Shown here: positions 1 through 5,036 of the stretch, piece after piece
Numbering within the stretch: the stretch's first letter is position 1
How the letters are laid out: every line of letters starts with the position of its first letter
Source: Paracoccaceae bacterium
GTDB taxonomy: Bacteria > Pseudomonadota > Alphaproteobacteria > Rhodobacterales > Rhodobacteraceae
NCBI GenBank assembly: GCA_002400675.1
Contig: NVQY01000176.1
Coordinates: forward strand, 1 to 9,811
Length of the DNA: 9,811 bases
Direction: 5' to 3'
Program-made: the position numbers and the translations under genes
The notes under the pieces: model-generated
Told to the model about the DNA's origin: nothing
What the model saw: only the letters and a program-made list of their open reading frames with translations
The model's database searches: none

Positions 1-644
1 GCTTTGGCTTGCGCGCAGGCCGTGCGGTGGCACTGACGAAAGGTCGGCTGTTCAAGGCGCAGATAAAGGGCCTTTAAAAACTCCATAAAGGGTCGAGCGT
101 TAAAGGGTCGAGCGTTCGTCGAATCCACACCGGATTTCTGCACCAGACGGTTGCGCGGCACGAGATAAGCCAACCGATCCTCGGGCGCGATGCCCTCGAT
201 CATTTCCAGCCAGTTATAGAGCGTGCGCACACTCACACCCGCCATGCGCGCCGCCTGGCTCATTGCATGCACATGCGTCGCCCCGGCCCTGTGAAGGGTT
301 TCGGCAACTTGTAGCGATTTCAGCCGCTCAGCAGCCTTTGCCTTGGCCGCATTCGGCAACCCGTCAAATTCCGCCCAGGCGGTGCCGCGATCCGCGTGCG
401 CATCCGGCGCATCGGCGGCGTCCGCCAGTAGTTTGCGTTGCGCCGCCAGCGGCAGGACCGACCAGTGATACTGCCAACCGCCGCCGCGCCCTGGTTTGCG
501 CTGTGCGCAACCGGGGGTCTCGCGCCATCCAAGTCGATCCGCCAACAGGTTGATGCCGCGTCTGGAACCCGGCATTTCCGGCAATCCGGCGGCTGCCAGT
601 TCGTCTGGTGTCCACCAAATCTGTTTGGGCTGGCTGGCGGTCAT
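1..644 (-). CDS. Mu-type transposase (MuA-like), N-terminal part, runs off window
   Basis: The frame starts at ATG 644-642 and stays open for 214 codons to base 1, where the window ends. It opens MTASQPKQIWWTPDELAAAG, the start of the Mu-type DNA-binding domain. That domain covers about residues 7-75, with W10, W11, a GWRETPG stretch near residue 41 and GGWQYHWSVLPLAAQRKL near residues 56-73. A second helix-turn-helix follows at about residues 118-150 (QAARMAGVSVRTLYNWLEMI). The family binds the phage end sites, pairs the ends and performs strand transfer. The catalytic DDE core would lie beyond the left edge and cannot be checked. Its ATG overlaps the TGA of the parB-like gene (ATGA), so it is probably translated by coupling. 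An exact 15-base tandem duplication sits inside it at 87-116. Confidence 0.93.
   Translation of the reverse strand, partial: MTASQPKQIWWTPDELAAAGLPEMPGSRRGINLLADRLGWRETPGCAQRKPGRGGGWQYHWSVLPLAAQRKLLADAADAPDAHADRGTAWAEFDGLPNAAKAKAAERLKSLQVAETLHRAGATHVHAMSQAARMAGVSVRTLYNWLEMIEGIAPEDRLAYLVPRNRLVQKSGVDSTNARPFNARPFMEFLKALYLRLEQPTFRQCHRTACAQAK
87..116 (-). repeat. Exact 15-bp tandem duplication inside the transposase gene
   Basis: Plus-strand AAAGGGTCGAGCGTT occurs at 87-101 and again, without mismatch, at 102-116. Read in the transposase frame it gives NARPF twice (residues about 177-186), so the frame is kept. The duplication falls just after the second DNA-binding segment, where a linker to the catalytic core is expected. 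It looks like a recent slippage event. Confidence 0.9.
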
Positions 645-1480
645 TGATCAGCCTCACTGAAGCCCAGCAGGTCCAGCAATTCGGCCCGGTTATCCCCGGC
701 GAACCCCCGCCGCGCCACCGTCGAGGCTCTCGCGAAAATATCGTTCAGCCTGTTTCGCTCGTCGCGCACCGGATTCTTGACCGCCGCGCCGGGGGCCGCA
801 TTCAGTGATTTCAGCGCCGCTTTGGCTGTCGTCTTTCCCTTCGCGAAGGCCTCGCAAATCGCCATCCGTTCCGCCGGGTCGCACTTGGCGATCACTTGAA
901 GGTCGCCGAATTCCGGACGTTTCGACGCGCGGCGAAGAAGGTTAACACCCTCAGGCGGCAGCTTCTCGCCGACTTCGATCAGACGCCGTATGTGACGCTC
1001 TGTCTTGCCGAAGGACACGGCGGCATTTGTGGCAAAAGTGCAAACGGACATCATGTCCGTTTGCACTCCGTTCTTGGCCCGACCACCGGCGCTACCTTGC
1101 CTTGTCTCGGGGTGCGCCGCCTCGTAGAGCTTCTTGTGCGCCGCCAGAAACAACGCCATATCAAGAGGTGTCAGCGGCGCGGTGGCAAGGTTGGCATCGA
1201 CCTCCATCCGCATCGCCTGCGCATCCGTGCACTCGCAAACCCGGACAGGAACCTCCGCCAGCTCAAGCGCCTTCGCGGCTTCAAGCCGGTGCATCCCGTC
1301 AATCAGCCGGTAGCCGCCCCTGATGCGCCGCACCGTGATCGGGTTCAGCATGATGCCGATCTCGCGAACCGACGCGGCGATACTGTGCACCGCCGCCTCC
1401 GAGGCATCGCGGTACCGCGCAACCGTCTCAATCTCTCCGACCGGCAGGCTGTCGGTCTTTAGCCAGCGCGGCTCGCTCAT
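641..1480 (-). CDS. ParB-like DNA-binding protein of the phage early operon
   Basis: The protein has 279 residues. A ParB/sulfiredoxin-fold N-terminal domain spans about residues 12-100. It contains SVREIGIMLNPITVRR and the nucleotide-binding-type motif GMHRLEAA at 62-69, matching the G-x-x-R-x-x-A pattern of ParB proteins, followed by ANLATAPLTPLDMALFLA at 97-114. A helix-turn-helix segment lies near 152-172 (AAVSFGKTERHIRRLIEVGE), and the tail is basic and variable. Family members bind palindromic DNA and many use CTP to slide along it. In a phage early operon the target is unknown. The start has a strong ribosome site (GGAGG) and overlaps the preceding TGA as ATGA. The stop overlaps the transposase ATG in the same way. 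A 31-base palindrome inside the gene (1037-1067, residues about 138-148) sits between the two domains. A partition role is unproven; a regulatory or transposition-accessory role is equally possible. Confidence 0.9.
   Translation of the reverse strand: MSEPRWLKTDSLPVGEIETVARYRDASEAAVHSIAASVREIGIMLNPITVRRIRGGYRLIDGMHRLEAAKALELAEVPVRVCECTDAQAMRMEVDANLATAPLTPLDMALFLAAHKKLYEAAHPETRQGSAGGRAKNGVQTDMMSVCTFATNAAVSFGKTERHIRRLIEVGEKLPPEGVNLLRRASKRPEFGDLQVIAKCDPAERMAICEAFAKGKTTAKAALKSLNAAPGAAVKNPVRDERNRLNDIFARASTVARRGFAGDNRAELLDLLGFSEADQ
1037..1067. repeat. 31-bp near-perfect palindrome inside the parB-like gene
   Basis: The arms are AGTGCAAACGGACAT (1037-1051) and ATGTCCGTTTGCACT (1053-1067), 15 of 15 paired, around a single central base at 1052. 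It encodes residues about 138-148 in the variable linker between the ParB-fold domain and the HTH. On the coding strand the second arm runs into TTTT, so the RNA could also form a hairpin with a short U run. Candidate roles are a binding site for the ParB-like protein itself or an attenuator. Its size and exactness inside coding sequence make chance unlikely, but no binding consensus is known to me. Confidence 0.85.
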
Positions 1481-1596
1481 TCCTCCACCTCCGGGATGAA
1501 TGTGCGGAATTCGCCGATGGCCGACATGATGGTGCCGACGCCGAACGCGATGGTTTCGACCTGTTCCAGAACCTGTTTGGCGTCATGCGGAGTGAA
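1477..1596 (-). pseudogene. Continuation of the 1597-1728 gene beyond an in-frame amber codon
   Basis: Immediately after the TAG at 1599-1597 the same frame stays open for 39 codons, ending at TGA 1479-1477, which overlaps the parB-like ATG as ATGA. The encoded residues, starting FTPHDAKQVLEQVETIAFGV and ending FIPEVEE, look like real protein. There is no ATG, GTG or TTG before the internal ATG at residue 24 of this stretch, so it has no good start of its own. The simplest reading is that it is the second half of an 82-residue gene split by a nonsense mutation. Readthrough or a sequence error are alternatives. Confidence 0.6.
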
Positions 1597-1728
1597 CTAA
1601 ACCGTCCCTTTCGCCACGCCTTCTAAACTGCTGGCTTGCGCATGCAGTTCTTCAAGTTCCCTGACCAGTAATTCGGTCAGCCAAATTGCATTTTTTAGCA
1701 GCTCATCCGGGCTGAGAACGTCAGGCAT
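1597..1728 (-). CDS. Small early-operon protein of unknown function, ends at an amber codon
   Basis: The 43-residue frame starts at ATG 1728, two bases after the TAA of the winged-helix gene, with a good ribosome site (GAAGGAA) about eight bases upstream. The product (MPDVLSPDELLKNAIWLTEL and so on) is a short amphipathic helical stretch rich in Leu and Glu. I recognise no family. It ends at TAG 1599-1597, but the same frame continues for 39 sense codons to a stop that overlaps the next gene. The full gene was therefore probably 82 residues. A longer upstream start would overlap the preceding gene in another frame and is unlikely. Confidence 0.6.
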   Translation of the reverse strand: MPDVLSPDELLKNAIWLTELLVRELEELHAQASSLEGVAKGTV

Positions 1729-1730
1729 GA

Positions 1731-1964
1731 TTATTCCTTCGGAACATTGACAAGTGTATAAAAAAACCGGCGCTGCCCATCCCTGACGACCTGCCGGCAG
1801 GTGATCTCGACACCGTTCGCGCGCAGCTCGGACACCACCGTTCCCGGCGCGCATATCCGCGCTTTGAACATCAGCTCATATGAACTGATCTCGCCTTTTG
1901 TCGCCTGCATCACACGCAATGCGCAGCGCAGGCGGGGGCTGGTGGATAAGCGTGCATGGTGCAT
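1731..1964 (-). CDS. Small winged-helix / HTH protein of the phage early operon
   Basis: The 77-residue protein starts at ATG 1964, which shares a base with the TAA of the upstream gene (TAATG). This start is preferred over one at 2018, which would overlap the upstream gene by 18 codons. Residues about 12-58 read as a helix, a turn with SSYEL, then PGTVVSELRANGVEITCRQV, which fits a compact winged-helix fold in which the LRxxG turn leads into the wing (similar to the HTH_39 type of phage-encoded domain). The C-terminus RRFFYTLV would form the last strand. A DNA-binding role in early regulation is inferred from fold and context only. A 14-base perfect palindrome, ACCTGCCGGCAGGT, lies within it at 1789-1802. 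Confidence 0.7.
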   Translation of the reverse strand: MHHARLSTSPRLRCALRVMQATKGEISSYELMFKARICAPGTVVSELRANGVEITCRQVVRDGQRRFFYTLVNVPKE

Positions 1965-2290
1965 TACGGGCGCCCAGTTGCAGCGGGTGGCGTTTCGATC
2001 TTCAACATCTCGGCGCAACGCTCCAGGATGCCGTCGCTCATCAGGATTTTTACATGCGCGACAATTTCCTTAGCGGCGCGGTTTTCCGCATCCAACCGGT
2101 CATCAAGCCTGCCAACGATCATTTCCCGTCGTGCCGTTCGGATTGCCTTTTGGTTCAGCCGCTGACGTAGCATTTCAGCTGCGCCGGCAAGGTGCTGGTG
2201 CCTGACAAAGGCATCAATCAACGCCTCTACGCGCTCGTGCGGCGTCAGGGGCGGCATGCCCAATTGAGTTGGGGATACATGTTTGTTCAT
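1964..2290 (-). CDS. Unknown early-operon protein, 108 residues
   Basis: The frame starts at ATG 2290, overlapping the TGA of the HTH-membrane gene as ATGA, and stops at TAA 1966-1964, overlapping the next start. The product is highly charged and predicted helical, with many Arg, Ala and Glu (for example RLNQKAIRTARREMIVGRLD near residues 44-63). It has no signal peptide or membrane segment. I do not recognise the family. Placement between two DNA-binding proteins in a tightly coupled early operon suggests an early regulatory or replication-accessory role, which is inference only. Confidence 0.75.
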   Translation of the reverse strand: MNKHVSPTQLGMPPLTPHERVEALIDAFVRHQHLAGAAEMLRQRLNQKAIRTARREMIVGRLDDRLDAENRAAKEIVAHVKILMSDGILERCAEMLKIETPPAATGRP

Positions 2291-2823
2291 TGATAGATAC
2301 CTCCGAAAAACAGCAGAACATATAGGATGCCGAAAAGGCTGAGCGCGCCGATCACTTCGCCAGCCCAGAACAAAACCACGCTTAGTCGCTTGCGGGTCCC
2401 GGACCGCACGGGAGGCATGCGGCGACCGGAACCCGCGCCCGCGAGTGGCGACGGTGAAGTCATCTGTGAATTTGATGGGACTGCGGTGATACCAGCTGGT
2501 TCCCGTACTGAATAAAAAGGCTCCGGCGGCTGTTCCGAATTACCGCCGGAGCAAGTGCCCGAAGGGGTGCCGTTCTCGGCGATCTCGCCCTCGGGAGGCA
2601 GATAGGCGCGCGTGCCGGTCAGCAGATACACGATATCAACCCCACCCTCGGCGATCCCGCCCAGACAGGACACGTCGGGAACACGCTTACCGGTCTCATA
2701 ATGAAACTGCGCATGCTTCTTAACGCCGCCCAGGGCGGCGAAATCGGTCTGGTTCAAACCCATTTCGCGGCGTATTTCTCTCAGGCGAGTGGCAAAGCCG
2801 GGTAGCTGGTTGATGTGGGTCAT
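2287..2823 (-). CDS. XRE-type HTH protein with C-terminal membrane helix
   Basis: The protein has 178 residues. Residues about 10-72 are an XRE/Cro-type helix-turn-helix domain (ATRLREIRREMGLNQTDFAA, then LGGVKKHAQFHYETGKRVPD, closing with GVDIVYLLTGTRAY). This resembles the N-terminus of the phage repressor at 3179, which has the same YExG and GxDVxYxLTG signatures. Residues about 75-140 are a low-complexity Pro/Ser/Gly linker. Residues about 147-175 form one hydrophobic helix (VVLFWAGEVIGALSLFGILY and on), preceded by RSGTRKR. The positive charges predict that the HTH stays in the cytoplasm. The start overlaps the Ner-like gene's TGA as ATGA. The linker codons contain a terminator-like hairpin (2513-2552). 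A membrane-tethered DNA-binding regulator is inferred; its ligand and target are unknown. Confidence 0.85.
   Translation of the reverse strand: MTHINQLPGFATRLREIRREMGLNQTDFAALGGVKKHAQFHYETGKRVPDVSCLGGIAEGGVDIVYLLTGTRAYLPPEGEIAENGTPSGTCSGGNSEQPPEPFYSVREPAGITAVPSNSQMTSPSPLAGAGSGRRMPPVRSGTRKRLSVVLFWAGEVIGALSLFGILYVLLFFGGIYQ
2513..2552 (-). terminator. Intrinsic-terminator-like hairpin inside the HTH-membrane gene
   Basis: On the minus strand GCTCCGGCGG (2552-2543) is followed by a 13-base loop, the perfect complement CCGCCGGAGC (2529-2520), one C, and then TTTTTATT (2518-2511). A 10-bp GC-rich stem with a U run is the classic Rho-independent layout. It faces the direction of the early operon but lies inside an open frame at about codons 91-101 plus the following codons. 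It may act as an attenuator that stops transcripts when translation does not keep up. It could also be an accident of Pro/Gly/Ser codons. Confidence 0.6.
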
Positions 2824-3098
2824 GCCGCATCCTCCTCGATCTCGCCAAGATGCTTTCGAACGCGCTTGCGATAGGCCAGCGCCACCAGGTCCGGCCCGGC
2901 CGCTTCGATCATGTCATGAAGGATCTTCTTGCCCACCGGGCTGCGCGTCAGCCCCAGGCTGGCATTGCGCGCCGTCATCGCCGTTATGCCGTAAGTTCCG
3001 CACCACGCGTTGCAACTGCTGCCCGAGGTGCGGAACGCCCCCATGATCGCGTCATGCAAAAGCGCCCCCGGTTCAAACTTGGTATGGTTTTCCGCCAT
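2820..3098 (-). CDS. Ner-like DNA-binding regulator, first gene of the early operon
   Basis: The protein has 92 residues from ATG 3098. A start at 3137 is rejected because it lies within the predicted -10 element, and 3098 has a purine-rich site (GCAGGG) about 10 bases ahead. Residues about 11-50 (ALLHDAIMGAFRTSGSSCNA to GITAMTARNASLGL) form a helix-turn-helix like those of small phage regulators. A basic helical tail (AYRKRVRKHLGEI) follows. In Mu the Ner protein is the first early gene and turns down both the early and repressor promoters. Position, size and fold suggest the same job here, although sequence identity to Mu Ner is not claimed. The TGA overlaps the next ATG as ATGA. Confidence 0.7.
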   Translation of the reverse strand: MAENHTKFEPGALLHDAIMGAFRTSGSSCNAWCGTYGITAMTARNASLGLTRSPVGKKILHDMIEAAGPDLVALAYRKRVRKHLGEIEEDAA

Positions 3099-3132
3099 TT
3101 CTTTGTTACCCTGCTTCTGTATGTTGGTTGTC

Positions 3133-3161
3133 ACCATGGTTCAGGATTTTGAACCTGTCAA
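3133..3161 (-). promoter_or_regulatory. Early-operon promoter (minus strand)
   Basis: On the minus strand a perfect TTGACA -35 (3161-3156) is followed by a 17-base spacer and CATGGT (3138-3133), a weak -10. The palindromic operator at 3138-3155 fills the spacer, so a bound repressor would block polymerase directly. Predicted transcription starts near 3126, giving a leader of about 28 bases before the ATG at 3098. Confidence 0.6.
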
Positions 3162-3206
3162 TATGAAAGTACAGGATTTTGGCTGCTAAAGTTCAAGATA
3201 TTAAAC
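3138..3206. promoter_or_regulatory. Three operator-like repeats between repressor and early operon
   Basis: The 16-base elements are GTTCAGGATTTTGAAC (3139-3154), GTACAGGATTTTGGCT (3169-3184) and GTTCAAGATATTAAAC (3191-3206). The first is a palindrome with arms GGTTCA/TGAACC when extended by one base on each side, and the third is an imperfect palindrome. The second matches the first at 12 positions but has lost its right half. Start-to-start spacings are 30 and 22 bases, so the outer two are 52 bases apart, near five helical turns. The first covers the early promoter spacer. The second and third overlap the start and first codons of the repressor gene. Binding by the S24 repressor, the Ner-like protein or both is inferred. 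Confidence 0.6.
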
Positions 3207-4048
3207 GTGGCGAACGGTTGCGCGAAGAACGTGAGCGGCTGAAGCTCACATTGGTTGCCATGTCCAGCTTTGGAAAAGTCTCGCGAGGGTCACAAATATT
3301 ATACGAAAAGGGCAGTCCGCCCACCGCTGACTATCTCGGAAAAATCGCAGCAAAAGGCGCTGATGTAATGTACATCCTGACCGGGGTAAAAGAAGCTGAC
3401 GCACTCGCCAGAGTCGTTGCGGAAACCACCGGCGCGGCTATCAAAGAGGCGATTGAAGGTGCCTCTGGTATTCCCGCCGCTCAGGCCACCATGGGTGACG
3501 CGCGGAAGGTTGAGGCCGACCTTGTTAAAGCAGGCATCATCGCCACCCAGAAATACCTCGCATCATTGCGGGGTGATCAAACGGAGGTCGGACCCACTGA
3601 AATTGATTCCACTGAGATCTCCATGATTCCACGGTACGAAGCTCAGCTGGCTGCAGGCAACGGGATGATCAATATGAGTGAGGAACCGGTCGAGCTTCTG
3701 ACCTTTCCCAGCACGTGGCTAAGCCGTCTGGACGTTGCCGCCAAAGATGCCTGTCTTCTGGCGGTCATTGGCAGCAGTATGGAGCCGACACTTTATGATG
3801 GCGATCTAGTGCTGATCAACCAAAGCCGCCGCACCATCCGCAATGGCCGCATCTACGCCTTCAACGATATAGACGGCACATCTCGCATAAAGCGTCTGGA
3901 TGTGATCAGGGGCGCGGCCATTACCATCCGCAGCGACGCCAACCCGTTACTTGTGGAACAACGCCTCGGCGAAGAGATGAACGTCGTGTCGGGTGGCATC
4001 ATCGGTGAAGTGGTGTGGGCCGCTCATACTTTGACAGATGGAAATTAG
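3179..4048 (+). CDS. Phage repressor, XRE HTH plus S24 (LexA/CI-type) self-cleavage domain
   Basis: The protein has 289 residues. Residues about 10-75 form an XRE-type HTH (RGERLREERERLKLTLVAMS to ADVMYILTG). A helical linker follows to about residue 145, then a peptidase S24 domain. In this domain Ser200 in GSSMEPTL and Lys238 in SRIKRLDV fit the Ser-Lys catalytic pair. The Ala159-Gly160 bond in QLAAGNG is the likely self-cleavage site. The family represses lytic genes and is cut during RecA-dependent SOS induction. The start is uncertain: an in-frame TGA at 3164 limits the choice and no ATG is available, so TTG 3179 is taken, with AGGA only two bases upstream. Codons 5-10 contain the third operator, suggesting autoregulation. 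The gene ends 15 bases from the convergent cargo gene with no evident terminator between them. Confidence 0.88.
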   Translation: MAAKVQDIKRGERLREERERLKLTLVAMSSFGKVSRGSQILYEKGSPPTADYLGKIAAKGADVMYILTGVKEADALARVVAETTGAAIKEAIEGASGIPAAQATMGDARKVEADLVKAGIIATQKYLASLRGDQTEVGPTEIDSTEISMIPRYEAQLAAGNGMINMSEEPVELLTFPSTWLSRLDVAAKDACLLAVIGSSMEPTLYDGDLVLINQSRRTIRNGRIYAFNDIDGTSRIKRLDVIRGAAITIRSDANPLLVEQRLGEEMNVVSGGIIGEVVWAAHTLTDGN

Positions 4049-4063
4049 TGCCGAAAATATGCG

Positions 4064-4585
4064 TCAGTCATCCGGAAGACCTGTCGCTAAGAACAGGTCG
4101 AGGCAGATTCGGTTCGTGACGGTTTCGTCGGGACGTTTTTTGTAGAGCCTTCCACAGGCTTCTGACACTCTAAGCCAGACAGCGCGCCTTTTTGCGGATT
4201 CCTGTTCTCTTCGGTGCTGCTCAAATTCTGCGGCACTAGCTGCAATCTCAGCCTGCATTTTACGTTCCTGTTCCTGCTCTTCTTCCCTCTTCGCGTATGT
4301 TTCGGCCCTGTTTTCCATCTCAGAAGTGGACATGAATGAAGCCGACAGCGGATCGTAAAAATACTGTTCTTCCATGGCAAATGTTAGGCATTCCGAGATG
4401 GCTTTTCGATTCTTCGTGTCATAAATCACATTGAATCTCAGCATCATCTCGGCTGGCCCTCTCGCTTGATCCCGGTCTCCTGCATCTATGGCTGCCTGAC
4501 AATCTGAATAGACGTTAGCCTGGGCTGCGCCAGTAAATATTGAAGCAAAAAAGGCGATAATGACAGGAACTGCAATGGCTTTCAT
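4064..4585 (-). CDS. Secreted or periplasmic cargo protein of unknown function
   Basis: The protein has 173 residues. A clear signal peptide (MKAIAVPVIIAFFASIFTG, then cleavage likely after AQA at residue 23) targets it across the inner membrane. The mature part has four cysteines (29, 66, 144, 161), enough for two disulfides, and a charged Glu/Gln/Arg-rich helical stretch at about 88-135 that may form a coiled coil. I recognise no family. It lies between the repressor and the prophage end, outside the early operon, with its own strong -10 and the ribosome site AAGGA before the ATG. This is the usual arrangement of a lysogen-expressed accessory gene. Codon use looks more AT-rich than in the early operon, which fits separate acquisition. 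Superinfection exclusion or host-fitness roles are possible but unsupported. Confidence 0.8.
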   Translation of the reverse strand: MKAIAVPVIIAFFASIFTGAAQANVYSDCQAAIDAGDRDQARGPAEMMLRFNVIYDTKNRKAISECLTFAMEEQYFYDPLSASFMSTSEMENRAETYAKREEEQEQERKMQAEIAASAAEFEQHRREQESAKRRAVWLRVSEACGRLYKKRPDETVTNRICLDLFLATGLPDD

Positions 4586-4614
4586 TTCTCAATCCTTTTG
4601 GGTCCGACACACTG

Positions 4615-4642
4615 ATTATATGGCATATCAAGGGATGGTAAA
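4615..4642 (-). promoter_or_regulatory. Promoter of the secreted cargo gene
   Basis: On the minus strand TTTACC (4642-4637) is followed by a 16-base spacer and a perfect TATAAT (4620-4615). Transcription would start near 4608, about 23 bases before the ATG at 4585, with AAAAGGA between. The consensus -10 and absence of operator-like repeats suggest expression in the lysogen. Confidence 0.6.
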
Positions 4643-5036
4643 TGGTGGTTTTCCCCACCTTCTGCCCCTAAAACACCCAAAATCAGTTCCAAGTTCGGGC
4701 CTGCTTTTCAGACGGTCCCAAAATGCTATGCCATTGTTATCACGCCGCTAATCCCATACTGGGAACTGAGAAAAGAAGAAGGAACGCCAGTTCCCAGTTC
4801 GGAGCCTGATTCAGCGCCATAATCCCACTCATTTTCCAGCCGGCCACTCGAAAATCCCTTTATTAAATAGGGTTTATGCGGTCCCAGACAGTTTGCAGAT
4901 TTCCCTGTCACAAAATCACGCCTTTGGCCATAAACAGCCGTTTTAACGACAATTGAAGGTCAAGCGTGTTCCTTGTTGCCCGGCCAATTTTTCTTGTCTA
5001 ACCCTATGTTTTCCAACATTCCTTCCGGGTTCTTCC
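4643..5036. other. Non-coding prophage left-end region with repeats
   Basis: I see no convincing gene here. A 61-codon minus-strand frame at 4911-4726 has no family resemblance and lies over repeats, so it is left out. The region is notably more AT-rich than its surroundings. It holds the inverted and direct repeats listed separately, two copies of CGGTCCCA (4713-4720 and 4879-4886), and an AT-rich element CCCTTTATTAAATAGGG (4856-4872). In Mu the comparable stretch carries transposase and IHF binding sites. Such a role is inferred here. Confidence 0.5.
4684..4808. repeat. Inverted and direct repeat cluster near the prophage end
   Basis: An 11-bp perfect inverted repeat has arms ACTGGGAACTG (4758-4768) and CAGTTCCCAGT (4788-4798) with a 19-base loop. 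The right arm also begins a longer direct repeat: CAGTTCC, then A or C, then AGTTCGG, one or two bases, then CCTG, found at 4684-4703 and at 4788-4808 (104 bases apart). The core CAGTTCC therefore occurs three times, once inverted. A protein-binding array is likely, but the protein is unknown. Confidence 0.7.

Noticed and set aside
364..657. 97-codon minus-strand frame at the start of the transposase
   Set aside because: It is a shifted frame over the true transposase, whose frame gives the recognisable Mu-type DNA-binding domain and is open to the window edge.
896..1462. 188-codon plus-strand frame
   Set aside because: It is antisense to the parB-like gene, which has domain motifs, a strong ribosome site and coupled junctions.
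1789..1802. 14-bp perfect palindrome ACCTGCCGGCAGGT in the winged-helix gene
   Set aside because: Short and GC-rich, without a second copy seen; it could easily arise by chance in this composition, so it is noted only in the gene entry.
3099..3137. Upstream start at 3137 for the Ner-like protein
   Set aside because: This ATG lies inside the predicted -10 element and lacks a ribosome site, so the transcript would begin after it.
4049..4063. Terminator between the convergent repressor and cargo genes
   Set aside because: The 15-base gap and flanks show no stem with a U run.
4726..4911. 61-codon minus-strand frame in the prophage end region
   Set aside because: No family resemblance, no ribosome site noted, and it spans the inverted repeat cluster.
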